From DATBLE01 sp963837265 (lineage in GTDB: Bacteria > Actinomycetota > Thermoleophilia > Gaiellales > Gaiellaceae), in contig CAWIMQ010000006.1 of assembly GCA_963837265.1 (NCBI GenBank), positions 310,001-374,000 on the forward strand: DNA of 64,000 nt, in the 5' to 3' direction. Shown here piece by piece: positions 34,396-44,979 of the stretch. How positions within the stretch are numbered: position 1 is the first letter of the stretch; each line of letters starts with the position of its first letter. The position numbers and the translations under genes were made by a program. The notes beneath the pieces are model-generated. The model was not told where the DNA came from and ran no database searches. It saw nothing but the letters and a program-made list of their open reading frames with translations.

Positions 34396-36162
34396 CTACG
34401 CAGCCGGCTCGGCGCCTCCGTCCGATTCGTCCGAGACGACGACCGCGATTCCGAGCTCGAGGAGGACGTTCGGCGGCATCGGCGTCGGCGCTCCGGTGAG
34501 CGGGTCGGCACCGCTCGACACCTTCGGAAAGGCGATCACCTGCCGGATGTCCGGCTCGCCGGCGATCAGCGCGAGGAATCGCTCGAGGCCCAGCGCGAAA
34601 CCGCCGTGCGGCGGGGCACCCATCTCCAGTGCGTCGAGCAGGAACCCGAACTTCGCCCGCGACTCCTCGCCGCTCATGCCCATCGTCTTGAAGACCGCGC
34701 CCTGTACGTCGGAGCGATGGATCCGGATCGAGCCGGATCCAAGCTCCCATCCGTTCCAGATCAGATCGTAGTGCTGGCTGCGCGCTCGGCCCGGGTCGCT
34801 CTCGATCAGGCTCTCGTCGCCCGGGACAGGTGCGGTGAACGGATGGTGCAGAAACGTCCAGTTCCCCGTGTCCTCGTCGCGCTGGAAGAGCGGGAAGTCG
34901 ATCACCCAGTGGAAGACCTCGGCCCCGGCGTCGGCCAGCTCGAGCTCGCGCGCGACGTGGAGGCGCAGCCCGCCGAGAACGCGCGCGACGAGCGCCGGCT
35001 CGCCGGCGGCGAAGAGAACCGTCGAGCCCGCCGGGGCAGCGAAGGTCGTCAGCTCGCGCTCGGAGAGGAACTTCGCGATCGGCGACCGCCACTCGCCGTC
35101 CTGTCCGTGGACGACATATGCGAGCCCCTTCGCCCCCCACTCCTTCGCCACCTCCTCGAGCCGCGCGAGCTCGGCGCGCGAGTACTCCTTCGGGGCGACG
35201 ATGAACCGCACTGACTCGGCGCCGGCGAAGACGCCGAACTCGGAGTCGCGCGTGACCTCGGTCGCGTCCTCGATCTCGACTCCGAACCGGAGGTCGGGCT
35301 TGTCGGTGCCGTACCTTGCCAGCGCCTCCTCGTAGCCGATCCGCGAGAACGGCCGCACCGGGGGCTCCCGGCCGAGCGCTTCGAACGCGTTCACTACGGC
35401 GGCCTCCATCACGTCGAGAACGTCTTCGCGCTCGACGAACGCCATCTCGTAGTCGAGCTGCCGGAACTCGAACTGACGGTCGGCGCGGAGATCCTCGTCG
35501 CGCCAGCAGGTTGCAATCTGGTAGTAGCGGTCGATGCCGCCGACCATGCAGAGCTGCTTGAAGAGCTGCGGGCTCTGCGCGAGCGCGAAGAAGCGGCCCG
35601 GCTGGAGCCGCACCGGGACGAGGAAGTCCCGCGCCCCCTCAGGCGTGCCCCGGGTCATGCTCGGCGTCCAGACATCGACGAACTCGCGCTCGTCCATCGT
35701 GCGACGGATCGACCGGACGACCGTGTGCGCGAGTCGGAGGTTGCGCTGCATCTGGTCGCGCCGCAGGTCGAGCCAGCGGTAGCGGAGCCGCATCGTCTCG
35801 TCGACTCCCTCCTCGTCGAGCTGGAACGGCAGCGGCGTCGAGCGTGAGATGACCACGAGCCGGTCGACCTGGAGCTCGACCGCGCCCGTCGGGAGCGCTG
35901 GGTTGACCGCTTCCGCCGCCCGGGCGACGACCTCGCCCTCGGCCTGGGCGACGAACTCGTTGCGGAGCTCGTGCGCGGCCGCATGCGCGTCGGGCGTGCG
36001 CTCGGGGTTGATCACCAGCTGACAGGCGCCGGTGTGGTCGCGGAGATCGACGAACACGAGGCCGCCGTGATCGCGGCGCGTGTTCACCCACCCGGCGAGC
36101 ACGATCCGCCGGCCGATGTGCTCGGGCCGCACCTCGCCACAGCGGAGGTCCCGCCAGGTCAC
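34396..36162 (-). CDS. aspS: Aspartyl-tRNA synthetase (bacterial type)
   Basis: 588 residues: an OB-fold anticodon domain (IGRRIVLAGWVNTRRDHGGLVFVDLRD), class II motif 2 at CWRDEDLRADRQFEFRQLDYE, a bacterial GAD insertion and motif 3 GGFALGLERFLALI. GTG at 36162 shares GTGA with hisS. Whether it is discriminating for Asn depends on other genes outside the window. Confidence 0.97.
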   Translation of the reverse strand: MTWRDLRCGEVRPEHIGRRIVLAGWVNTRRDHGGLVFVDLRDHTGACQLVINPERTPDAHAAAHELRNEFVAQAEGEVVARAAEAVNPALPTGAVELQVDRLVVISRSTPLPFQLDEEGVDETMRLRYRWLDLRRDQMQRNLRLAHTVVRSIRRTMDEREFVDVWTPSMTRGTPEGARDFLVPVRLQPGRFFALAQSPQLFKQLCMVGGIDRYYQIATCWRDEDLRADRQFEFRQLDYEMAFVEREDVLDVMEAAVVNAFEALGREPPVRPFSRIGYEEALARYGTDKPDLRFGVEIEDATEVTRDSEFGVFAGAESVRFIVAPKEYSRAELARLEEVAKEWGAKGLAYVVHGQDGEWRSPIAKFLSERELTTFAAPAGSTVLFAAGEPALVARVLGGLRLHVARELELADAGAEVFHWVIDFPLFQRDEDTGNWTFLHHPFTAPVPGDESLIESDPGRARSQHYDLIWNGWELGSGSIRIHRSDVQGAVFKTMGMSGEESRAKFGFLLDALEMGAPPHGGFALGLERFLALIAGEPDIRQVIAFPKVSSGADPLTGAPTPMPPNVLLELGIAVVVSDESDGGAEPAA

Positions 36163-37355
36163 GGGTTGACCTCTCCCAGGTCGGTCGCGGAGTCGACGAC
36201 GACCACGCGCCTCGCGCCGAGTCGTCCCGCCTGCGTGTGCTGGCCCTTCAGCGACCGCCCGGCGAAGTCGGCGTCGGCCCGGACGCCCGCGGCACGCAGC
36301 TCCAACACCTTCGCGAGCACGGCGGTGCGGTCCGCACCGTCGGCGCACACGAAGAACAGGTCGACTCCCTCCGCCTCGGGCGCGGGCACGCCTGCGTGCT
36401 CGACCGCGATCAGCAGCCGCTCGATGCCGGCGCCGAAGCCGACCCCGGGGACGTGCGGTCCGCCGAGAGCCTCCGCGAGCCCGTCGTAGCGGCCGCCGCC
36501 CGAGAGCACGCTCTGCGAGCCGCCCTCGGGCCCGACGAACTCCCAGGTCGTGCGCGTGTAGTAGTCGAGCCCGCGGACGAGCGTCGGCACGATCTCGTAG
36601 CCCACGCCGAAGGCGTCGAGATAGCGGCGCACCTCGGCGAAGTGCTCGCGGCAGGCGTCGCAGAGCGAGTCTCCGATCGCGGGCGCGCGGCGCAGCACCT
36701 CCTGGACGGCCCGCGGCCTCGCGGCGATGTTGTCGAGCGCGCGGAGCGGGTTGCGCCGGGCCTGTTCTCGGGTCGGGCCGTCGAGATCGGCCTCGTGCTC
36801 GGCGAGCCACGGACCGAGCCGCTCGAGGTAGGCGGGCCGGCAGGCGCCGTCGCCGATCGAGTTCAGCTCGAGGCGGTACTCGGTCACGCCGAGCCTGGCG
36901 AGCAGGCTGCCGTAGAGCTGGATCGCCTCCGCGTCCAGGGCGGGGTCGTCCGACCCGATCGCCTCGAGATCGAGCTGCCAGTGCTCGCGGAAGCGACCCT
37001 TCTGTGGGCGCCCGTACCGGTAGATCGTCTCGATCGTGTAGAGCTTCTGCGGCTGCGGCTCTCGGTGGAGCCCGTGCTGGAGGTAGGCGCGCACGATCGG
37101 CGCGGTCGCCTCCGCCCGCAACGTCAGCGGGCGGCCGCCGCGGTCGGTGAACGTGTACATCTCCTTCGCGACGATGTCCGAGCCTTCGCCGGAGGTCCGG
37201 GCGAACACCTCGGTGTCCTCGAAGACCGGCGTGTCGATCCGGCGGTAGCCGTAGAGCCCGCACAGCCGCTCGAACTCCTCGCCGACCCGTCGCCAGTGGG
37301 GCTGCTCGGACGGGAGGATGTCGTGCGTGCCTCTGGGTGCCTCGTGCCTATGCAC
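36159..37355 (-). CDS. hisS: Histidyl-tRNA synthetase
   Basis: Class II synthetase, 398 residues. It starts with APRGTHDILPSE, has LTLRAEATAPIVRAYLQHGL, the histidine motif LVRGLDYYTRTTWEF and SGGGRYDGLAEALGG, and ends in the anticodon domain. GTG at 37355 overlaps the MBL hydrolase stop by eight bases. The MBL-hisS-aspS order is conserved in mycobacteria. Confidence 0.97.
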   Translation of the reverse strand: MHRHEAPRGTHDILPSEQPHWRRVGEEFERLCGLYGYRRIDTPVFEDTEVFARTSGEGSDIVAKEMYTFTDRGGRPLTLRAEATAPIVRAYLQHGLHREPQPQKLYTIETIYRYGRPQKGRFREHWQLDLEAIGSDDPALDAEAIQLYGSLLARLGVTEYRLELNSIGDGACRPAYLERLGPWLAEHEADLDGPTREQARRNPLRALDNIAARPRAVQEVLRRAPAIGDSLCDACREHFAEVRRYLDAFGVGYEIVPTLVRGLDYYTRTTWEFVGPEGGSQSVLSGGGRYDGLAEALGGPHVPGVGFGAGIERLLIAVEHAGVPAPEAEGVDLFFVCADGADRTAVLAKVLELRAAGVRADADFAGRSLKGQHTQAGRLGARRVVVVDSATDLGEVNP

Positions 37356-37980
37356 GCAGCTCTGCGAGGAACGGGTTGCGGGCGCGTTCGGCACCCAGCG
37401 TCGTCGGCGGGCCGTGCCCCGAGTAGACCACCGTCTCGGGCGGGAAGCGGTCGAGCAGGGCCCGGATCGACTCGACGAGCGCGCCCCAGTCGCCCATCGG
37501 CAGGTCGGTGCGCCCGACCGAACCGGCGAACAGGACGTCGCCGGAGAAGAGAGATCCGTCGGCGTAGAAGGCCAGGTGGCCGGGCGAGTGGCCCGGAACC
37601 TGCAGGGTCTCGAACGCGATTCCGGCGAGGTCGACCGCCTCGTTGCCCGCGAGCAAGCTCTCGGCCTGCCACGGGCGGATGCGCATGCCCGGGTAGTAGT
37701 CGTCCGGACGCGCGAGCACCGGCGCCTCGATCTCCGAGACGTGAACCGGGGCGCCGGTCGCCTCGGCGAGATCGGCCACCGCGCCGATGTGGTCGTAGTG
37801 CGTGTGCGTGACCAGGATCCCCGCCAGGGCAACGCCCATCCGCGCCAGCTCGAGCCGCAGGGTGGTCACGTCGGCGCCGGGGTCGACCACGACCGCGTCG
37901 GCGGCTCCGCGCTCGGTCCGGACGACGTAGGAGTTCGTCCCCATCTGGCCCAGCTCGTAGCGGTCGACGACGAGGCTCAT
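37348..37980 (-). CDS. MBL-fold hydrolase (glyoxalase II-like)
   Basis: A 210-residue metallo-beta-lactamase fold enzyme with THTHYDHIG at 58-66, then PGHSPGHLAFY and LFSGDVLFAGSVGRTDLP, and a final GHGPPTTLG. These are hydroxyacylglutathione hydrolase-like or other thioester hydrolases. ATG at 37980 is preceded by TAGACT at 10 bases. It is the first gene of the hisS-aspS operon. Substrate unknown. Confidence 0.9.
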   Translation of the reverse strand: MSLVVDRYELGQMGTNSYVVRTERGAADAVVVDPGADVTTLRLELARMGVALAGILVTHTHYDHIGAVADLAEATGAPVHVSEIEAPVLARPDDYYPGMRIRPWQAESLLAGNEAVDLAGIAFETLQVPGHSPGHLAFYADGSLFSGDVLFAGSVGRTDLPMGDWGALVESIRALLDRFPPETVVYSGHGPPTTLGAERARNPFLAELRA

Positions 37981-37990
37981 GGCGGGTTCG

Positions 37991-37996
37991 AGTCTA
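37991..37996 (-). promoter_or_regulatory. Putative -10 box of the MBL-hisS-aspS operon
   Basis: TAGACT 10 bases upstream of the ATG. The cupin gene diverges only 42 bases away. Confidence 0.45.
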
Positions 37997-38021
37997 GCGA
38001 CGCGGGGTAGGAGCTTCTCTC

Positions 38022-38354
38022 GTGCAGAGCTGGAACCTGAAGGCAATCGAGACGCCCGGCGGCAGCCGCTCGCCCGTCGTGCTGCACTCCGAGGACGAGG
38101 GCCGCGCGGTGCTGGTCGCCCTCGAGCCCGGCCAGCGGCTCGGGGAGCACCAGGTGAAGGAGCACGCGTGGATGCTCGTTGCGGACGGAGGCGTCATCGT
38201 CGAGTCGGGCGATGAGGGCGTCGCAGCCGACTCCGGCACTCTTCTCCACTTCGAGCCGGACGAGCAACGGTCGGTGTCGGCCCGGGACGGCGGGGCCCGG
38301 CTGTTGCTCCTGCTCGCCCCCTGGCCCGGCGAGGGCCACTACCGCGACCGCTAG
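38022..38354 (+). CDS. Single-domain cupin protein
   Basis: A 110-residue beta-barrel. The first cupin motif is partly kept (GQRLGEHQVKEHAWMLVADG) and the second is weak (GTLLHFEPDEQRSV), so metal binding is uncertain. GTG at 38022 has GGAG eight bases upstream. It diverges from the MBL hydrolase gene and overlaps the convergent small membrane gene by four bases. Function unknown. Confidence 0.8.
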   Translation: MQSWNLKAIETPGGSRSPVVLHSEDEGRAVLVALEPGQRLGEHQVKEHAWMLVADGGVIVESGDEGVAADSGTLLHFEPDEQRSVSARDGGARLLLLLAPWPGEGHYRDR

Positions 38355-38788
38355 CGCTTCTGCTTCTTGCCCTTGTCCGGCAGCCGGCCCGACGTGCGCT
38401 GGAAGCGCTGCCAGGCGAGCTTGTCGACCCAGTAGGTGAAGGGGACGAACGCGACACCGTAGAGGACGGCGATCAGGACCCGGCTCGCGACCGGCGCGCT
38501 GCGGAAGACGAAGACCACGACGATGATGATCAGGAGCTGCCACGGCAGAGCGCGCCTGGCGCTGCGCTTCCACGAGGGCGGGAGCGGCTGTCGGAGGGCG
38601 CGGCCGGATCGTCTGCCGGCGGACGACTTGCCGGCGGGCTTCGGCCGGGCCTCGGCAGCGCCCGCGGGCTTCGCCGGCGGCTCGTCCTCGTCGGCCTCGA
38701 CCTCCTGACCGGAGTCGTCGACGTAGACGTACTCCCACTCGTGGCGGCGATCCTTCGCGCGGCGGCGGCGCTGCTTCTTGGTCGCCAT
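38351..38788 (-). CDS. Basic membrane protein of unknown function
   Basis: 145 residues: a very basic N-terminus (KKQRRRRAKDRRHEWEYVYV), an acidic and Pro/Ala-rich linker, then two transmembrane helices (about 83-95 and 103-118) and a Lys-rich tail. No known domain. It starts seven bases after hutI, so it is probably the last gene of the hut operon. Confidence 0.7.
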   Translation of the reverse strand: MATKKQRRRRAKDRRHEWEYVYVDDSGQEVEADEDEPPAKPAGAAEARPKPAGKSSAGRRSGRALRQPLPPSWKRSARRALPWQLLIIIVVVFVFRSAPVASRVLIAVLYGVAFVPFTYWVDKLAWQRFQRTSGRLPDKGKKQKR

Positions 38789-38795
38789 CCTCCGG

Positions 38796-40013
38796 CTAGC
38801 GTAGCTCGGCGCGTGCGCCCCCGAGGACGACCTCGGCGATGTGCTCGTGGCCGAGGTGGTAGGCGAGATATCTCCAGTCGGGGGCGTCGAGCAGGATCAG
38901 GTCGGCGTCGTACCCCGGCGCGATCCGGCCCTTGTGGGCCGCCCGGCCGAGGACGTGCGCGGCGTTGACGGTGCAGGCGCCGAGCGCCTCCGCGGGCGAA
39001 AGCCGGAGCTGCGTCGCCGCCAGCGAGCAGACGAGCGGCAGGCTCTCGCAGAAGGCGCTGCCCGGGTTGAAGTCGGTGGCGAGGGCGACCGCGGCGCCGG
39101 CGTCGACGAGCGCACGGGCCGGCGGCATCGGCCGGCCGAGAAACAGGGCACTCGCGGGCAGGAGGACGCCGGTGACGTCGCTGTGCGCGAGCGCCCGGAT
39201 CCCGTCGTCTCCGGTCGCCTCCAGATGATCGACCGAGGTGGCCCCGAGCTCGATCGCGAGTGGGATCGCACCCCGTTCGGTGAACTGGTCGCCGTGCAGG
39301 CGAAGCGCCAGCCCCGCATCCCGGCAGGCGACCAGGTACCTTCGGGCCTGGGCGGCGTCGAATGCCCCTGACTCGACGAAGACGTCGGCCGCCTCGGCGA
39401 TCGTCGCTGCCTCGGGAAGCACTTCGCCGACGGCGAAGTCGAGATACGCGTCTGGCGTGTCGAACTCCGGCGGCACCGTATGGGCCCCGAGCCAGGTCGG
39501 CACGCCGCCGCCGGCGCGGATGACGCGAAGCTGCGCGAGCTCGGTGTCACGGTCGAGCCCGTACCCGGATTTCGCCTCGAAGGTGGTCGTGCCCGCTCGG
39601 ACCATCCAGCGGCGATGCCGGCTGAGTGCGTCGGCAAGCGCGTCCTCGCCAGCCTCGCGTGTCGCCCGCACGGTCGAGAGGATGCCGCCGCCGGCCGCAT
39701 GCAGCTCCTCGTAGGTCGCGCCCCTCGACCGCAGGGCGAACTCCTCGACCCGGTCCCCGGCGAAGCAGGCGTGAGTGTGGCAGTCGACGAGACCCGGGAG
39801 AGCACACAGGCCCGAGCCGTCCAGCTCCTCGACCTCGCCGCCGATCGGCAGCAGGTCGCGCATCCGTCCGGCCGCGGCGATGCGACCGCCCTCGCAGAGC
39901 ACGTACGCACGGTCGGTCACGTCGACGTCGCCGAGTGCGCGCCCACGCAGTGGTGCGGCCATCCCGGCCGGGGTGACGAGTTGAGCCAGGTCACTGATCA
40001 GAAGCCGGCTCAC
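38796..40013 (-). CDS. hutI: Imidazolonepropionase
   Basis: Third step of histidine breakdown: 4-imidazolone-5-propionate to formiminoglutamate. The 405-residue amidohydrolase has the metal motif DCHTHACFAGDRVEEF, then KSGYGLD, RLHGDQF and ATDFNPGSAFCESL. GTG at 40013 shares GTGA with the cupin gene. Lies in a hut operon of five or six genes on the minus strand. Confidence 0.97.
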   Translation of the reverse strand: MSRLLISDLAQLVTPAGMAAPLRGRALGDVDVTDRAYVLCEGGRIAAAGRMRDLLPIGGEVEELDGSGLCALPGLVDCHTHACFAGDRVEEFALRSRGATYEELHAAGGGILSTVRATREAGEDALADALSRHRRWMVRAGTTTFEAKSGYGLDRDTELAQLRVIRAGGGVPTWLGAHTVPPEFDTPDAYLDFAVGEVLPEAATIAEAADVFVESGAFDAAQARRYLVACRDAGLALRLHGDQFTERGAIPLAIELGATSVDHLEATGDDGIRALAHSDVTGVLLPASALFLGRPMPPARALVDAGAAVALATDFNPGSAFCESLPLVCSLAATQLRLSPAEALGACTVNAAHVLGRAAHKGRIAPGYDADLILLDAPDWRYLAYHLGHEHIAEVVLGGARAELR

Positions 40014-40558
40014 CGCTGCGCGTGCAGCGGAGGGAGCAGGCCGTCCGGCATCGGACCGGTCGTCCCGGCGGAGAACCGGGCGTAGGCCTCCGCCGGACTG
40101 CCGGTCTCGACCTCGACGCTCCCACCGTGCTTCTCCGCGAGCTCCGAGACCGGATAGCGGACCACCTCCTGGCCGCCGCGCGCTCCGACCATCAGGATCA
40201 GGCACGGGCGGTCGCCGGCGCCGACGAAGATGTGCTCGGTGCCGGGCGGGCAATGGACGAAATCCCACGCCCTCAGGGGACGCTCCTCGCCTTCGACCAG
40301 CAGCAGGCACTCGCCGGAGAGAACGAGGAAGTCCTCCTGGGCGGCCTCGGAGTGGTACATGCCGTTCGGCTGTCCAAGCCATAGCGCCTTCAGACGGATG
40401 CCGACCTCGGGGAAGTCATCCTTGCCTTCGAAGTAGCACGACGCGCCGCGCTCTTCGCTCCGCCACCAGGGCGCGGCGGCGGCGTTGACGACAAACCAGC
40501 CGTCGCGGTCGGGGACGAGCCCGCCCTGGTGCTCGACCAGCCGCGCTTCCTCCGGCAT
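40010..40558 (-). CDS. Cupin protein in the hut operon
   Basis: 182 residues with a conserved-barrel cupin: HSEAAQEDFLVLSGECLLLVEG and AWDFVHCPPGTEHIFVG match motifs 1 and 2 with metal-type His and Glu. An AAGGAGA ribosome binding site precedes the ATG at 40558. It lies between hutU and hutI. It could bind a pathway metabolite or act as a small dioxygenase. The classical HutD is also a cupin-like protein, but I do not see a clear match. Confidence 0.8.
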   Translation of the reverse strand: MPEEARLVEHQGGLVPDRDGWFVVNAAAAPWWRSEERGASCYFEGKDDFPEVGIRLKALWLGQPNGMYHSEAAQEDFLVLSGECLLLVEGEERPLRAWDFVHCPPGTEHIFVGAGDRPCLILMVGARGGQEVVRYPVSELAEKHGGSVEVETGSPAEAYARFSAGTTGPMPDGLLPPLHAQR

Positions 40559-40575
40559 CGTGTCTCCTTTCGTCG

Positions 40576-42287
<1,712 letters not shown>

Positions 42288-42291
<4 letters not shown>

Positions 42292-42524
42292 TCCTCCTCC
42301 GCTTTCGTCTCCGCGCGGATGCGCTGCCGCCAGCGCCACCAGCTGTACGCGGTCGCGACCACGAAGACGGCGGGCGCGACGATCGCAGCAGTACGGACGT
42401 TCCCACCCGTGAGTGCCGTCACCGCAACGACGACGCCGGCCGCGCCGGCGTAGAGAAGAGCGCTGTCGCGATACGGGTGGGGCGGCACCTTCCGCGCCGG
42501 CATGTCCCACCGCAGCATCCTCAT
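42288..42524 (-). CDS. Small two-helix membrane protein within the hut operon
   Basis: 78 residues (MRMLRWDMPARK start), two hydrophobic helices at about 22-41 and 46-62, then a basic WWRWRQRIR and an acidic end. It shares ATGA with hutH and GTGA with hutU, so it is translated in between the two enzymes. No family is recognised. A role in histidine or urocanate uptake or in membrane attachment is possible but unsupported. Confidence 0.8.
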
Positions 42525-44059
42525 CGGAGCGTCCCGGTCGCCCGTTCGACCGAGGCGATGAGCGATCCGTCGCGGATCGACGAGGCCACCACCGCGATCT
42601 CGCCGCCGAGAGGCCGATCCTCCGTCACGCGCGGCGAGAGATCGCGAACGAAGCGATGCGCGGCGGCAACGCCCCGGCCAGGCTCGAGCGGCGCGAGGAA
42701 CTCCACCCCCTGCGCGCCCGCGAGGAACTCGATCGCGAGTGTCCATTCCGCGTTCGCGAGGACCTGCCAGGCCTTCAGACCCGCGGCGTTGCCCATCGAG
42801 ACGTGGTCCTCCTGCCCCGCGCTCGTCGGGATCGAGTCGACGCTGGCGGGGTGGGCGAGCACCTTGTTCTCGCTGACGAGTGCCGCGGCCACGTACTGCG
42901 GGATCATGAACCCAGAGTTGAGCCCGCCGTCGACGGTCAGGAAGGGCGGCAGGCCGCCGGACAGGCTGGGGTTGACGAGCCGCTCCACGCGGCGTTCGGC
43001 GATGCTCGCCAGCTCGGCCACTCCCATGGCGAGCGCATCGAGCGCGAACGCCAGCGGCTGCCCGTGGAAGTTCCCGTTCGAGACCAGCAGGTCGTCCTCG
43101 ACGAGCACCAGCGGGTTGTCCGTGGCGGCGTTCAGCTCAACCGAGACCGTGTACTCCACGTAGTCGAGCAGGTCGCGGACGGCTCCGTGCACCTGGGGCG
43201 CACAACGGAGCGAGTAGGCGTCCTGGACCTTGTCACACCACCGGTGTGCCTCGTTGATCGCCGAGTGCTCGAGGAGGGCGAGGACGTTCGCTGCGGAGTC
43301 CTGCTGGCCGCGCAAGGGCCGAAGCGAGTGCACCTGCGGGATGAAGCTGGAGCGCGAGCCCTGGAGCGCCTCCAGGGACAGCGCGCAGGCGATGTCCGCG
43401 GCCTGCGCCAGCCGGCGCGCCCGAACGAGCCCCAGGGCGGCAAACGCCGCCATGAACTGTGTGCCGTTGACGAGGGAGAGGCCTTCCTTCGCCTCGAGCG
43501 TCATCGGCTCGAGACCCGCCCGCCGAAGTGCCTCGCCGCCGGGCAGCCGCTCGCCGTCCAGCCACGCTTCGCCTTCTCCGACGAGCGGAAGCGCAAGATG
43601 CGCGAGCGGCGCCAGGTCGCCGCTCGCGCCGACCGAGCCGCGGCTCGGCACGACCGGGAGCACGCCGTGGTCGAGACAGTCGAGGAGCAGCTCGACGACC
43701 TCGGGACGCGCACCCGACCGGCCCTTCGCGAGCGTGTTCGCGCGCAGCAGCATCGCCGCGCGGACGACGTCGTTCGGGTAGGGGTCGCCGACACCGCAGG
43801 CATGGCTTCGCAGGAGCCGGAGCTGCAGCTCCTTGGTCAACTCCTCCGGGATCGACTGCGAGACGAACCGTCCGAAGCCCGTATTGACGCCGTAGGTGTG
43901 CTCTCTCAGGCCGTGTGCGGCACGATCGACGACCGCGCGGGCGGCGTGCATGTGGGCCCGCGCCGTGTCCGATAGGGCAGCGCGGGCGCCGTCGACCGCT
44001 ACCGCCCAGACCCCTTCGATCGTCAAGTCGTCGCCGGTCAGGACGTGCTGAGCGATCAC
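42521..44059 (-). CDS. hutH: Histidine ammonia-lyase
   Basis: First step of histidine degradation: histidine to urocanate and ammonia. 512 residues, with the MIO-forming Ala-Ser-Gly at 145-147 in GSVGASGDLAPLAH, catalytic Tyr56 in YGVNTGFG and SRSSFIPQVHS further on. GTG at 44059 is preceded by TAGACT at six bases. First gene of the hut operon. Confidence 0.98.
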   Translation of the reverse strand: MIAQHVLTGDDLTIEGVWAVAVDGARAALSDTARAHMHAARAVVDRAAHGLREHTYGVNTGFGRFVSQSIPEELTKELQLRLLRSHACGVGDPYPNDVVRAAMLLRANTLAKGRSGARPEVVELLLDCLDHGVLPVVPSRGSVGASGDLAPLAHLALPLVGEGEAWLDGERLPGGEALRRAGLEPMTLEAKEGLSLVNGTQFMAAFAALGLVRARRLAQAADIACALSLEALQGSRSSFIPQVHSLRPLRGQQDSAANVLALLEHSAINEAHRWCDKVQDAYSLRCAPQVHGAVRDLLDYVEYTVSVELNAATDNPLVLVEDDLLVSNGNFHGQPLAFALDALAMGVAELASIAERRVERLVNPSLSGGLPPFLTVDGGLNSGFMIPQYVAAALVSENKVLAHPASVDSIPTSAGQEDHVSMGNAAGLKAWQVLANAEWTLAIEFLAGAQGVEFLAPLEPGRGVAAAHRFVRDLSPRVTEDRPLGGEIAVVASSIRDGSLIASVERATGTLR

Positions 44060-44065
44060 GCGTCG

Positions 44066-44071
44066 AGTCTA
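44066..44071 (-). promoter_or_regulatory. Putative -10 box of the hut operon
   Basis: TAGACT six bases before the GTG, again without a Shine-Dalgarno sequence. I see no operator-like palindrome next to it. Confidence 0.5.
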
Positions 44072-44135
44072 GCTCCGTGCCCGTCGCACGTTCACCAGAC
44101 GCCCGATCCCGGCAGGGGCAGGCTCTTGTCGGGAG

Positions 44136-44167
44136 ATCGTCACACAACCTGCGCCGACCAGGCACGG
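44136..44167. repeat. Degenerate relative of the 19866-19960 element
   Basis: ATCGTCACACA is shared exactly with the first unit at 19877-19887, and CCAGGCAC follows after a three-base insertion. The palindrome itself is lost. Confidence 0.4.
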
Positions 44168-44185
44168 ACCGGTGCGCCCTTCGGC

Positions 44186-44240
44186 GGTATCGTCGTTGCC
44201 GAGGGCGGCGGGTTTCGATCCCCACCCTCGGGTGGGGGTG
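44186..44240. repeat. Dispersed ~55-base element, copy 1
   Basis: GGTATCGTCGTTGCC, then GAGGGCGGCGGG, then the perfect hairpin CCCCACCC-TC-GGGTGGGG (44220-44237). The copy at 48831-48884 matches it nearly base for base outside a short spacer. Confidence 0.7.
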
Positions 44241-44377
44241 TGCAAAGAGCCCCGTCGCCCGCTGCACGGCCGGGCATCCCGGCATCGCAGGTGCCTCGTC
44301 CCGCGCCCGCCCCTCGTGGTCACGAGGGCCGCTCGCCGCCCGGAAGCGCCGGGTACCTCGAGCGGCAACGCATTGCA

Positions 44378-44383
44378 TACCCT
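44378..44383 (+). promoter_or_regulatory. Putative -10 box of the methyltransferase-UDG operon
   Basis: TACCCT eight bases before the GTG at 44392, no ribosome binding site. Confidence 0.4.
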
Positions 44384-44391
44384 GGACCGCG

Positions 44392-44979
44392 GTGCAGTCC
44401 TACTACCACGCGCGCGCCCACGAGTACGACGACTGGTACCTCGGCCGGGGCCTGTACGCCGATCGCGACCGCCCCGGCTGGGAAGAGGCACTCGACGAGC
44501 TGCGCGCCTGGATCGAGGAGCTTCCGCCGAAGCGGACGCTCGACGTCGCCTGCGGCACCGGGTTCCTCACCCGGCACCTGAACGGCGCGGTCACAGGGCT
44601 CGATCAGAGCGACGCGATGCTCGAGGTCGCGAGGAGGCAGGTGCCGGACGCCTCGTTCGTCCAGGGCGACGCCCTCGAGCTCCCGTTCCCGGATGCGTCG
44701 TTCGACCGCGTGTTCACGAGCTACTTCTACTGCCACCTCGAAGAGATCGACCGCGAGCGCTTCCTCGCCGAGGCGCGCCGCGTCGCCGCAGAGCTCGTGG
44801 TCGTCGGCAGCCGCCTGCACGGAGGTGAGATGCCGGAGCGGTGGGAGGAGCGCCGGCTGCGGGACGGCTCGACCTGGCAGGTGTACAAGCGCGTGTTCGT
44901 GCCCGAGGATCTGGCCGCCGAGCTCCTCGGGCGCGTCCTGCACGAGAACAGGTACTTCGTGATCGCCACGGCGCCTTGA
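44392..44979 (+). CDS. Class I SAM-dependent methyltransferase, substrate unknown
   Basis: 195 residues. SAM motif I is LDVACGTGF (50-58), motif II GLDQSDAML, and PFPDASFDRVFTSYFYCHL follows. The start GTG at 44392 gives VQSYYHARAHEYDDWYLG, a typical N-terminus of Methyltransf_11/25 proteins. Its stop shares TTGA with the uracil-DNA glycosylase gene, so both are made from one message. Small-molecule methylation is more likely than DNA methylation. Confidence 0.85.
   Translation: MQSYYHARAHEYDDWYLGRGLYADRDRPGWEEALDELRAWIEELPPKRTLDVACGTGFLTRHLNGAVTGLDQSDAMLEVARRQVPDASFVQGDALELPFPDASFDRVFTSYFYCHLEEIDRERFLAEARRVAAELVVVGSRLHGGEMPERWEERRLRDGSTWQVYKRVFVPEDLAAELLGRVLHENRYFVIATAP

Larger units (their letters stand above)
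44072..44391. other. 320-base gap with two dispersed elements
   Basis: Between divergent hutH and a methyltransferase gene. It holds a degenerate copy of the GTCACACA...AGGCAC element (44136-44167) and one copy of an element of about 55 bases ending in a hairpin (44186-44240). The rest is GC-rich with no gene seen. Confidence 0.5.
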
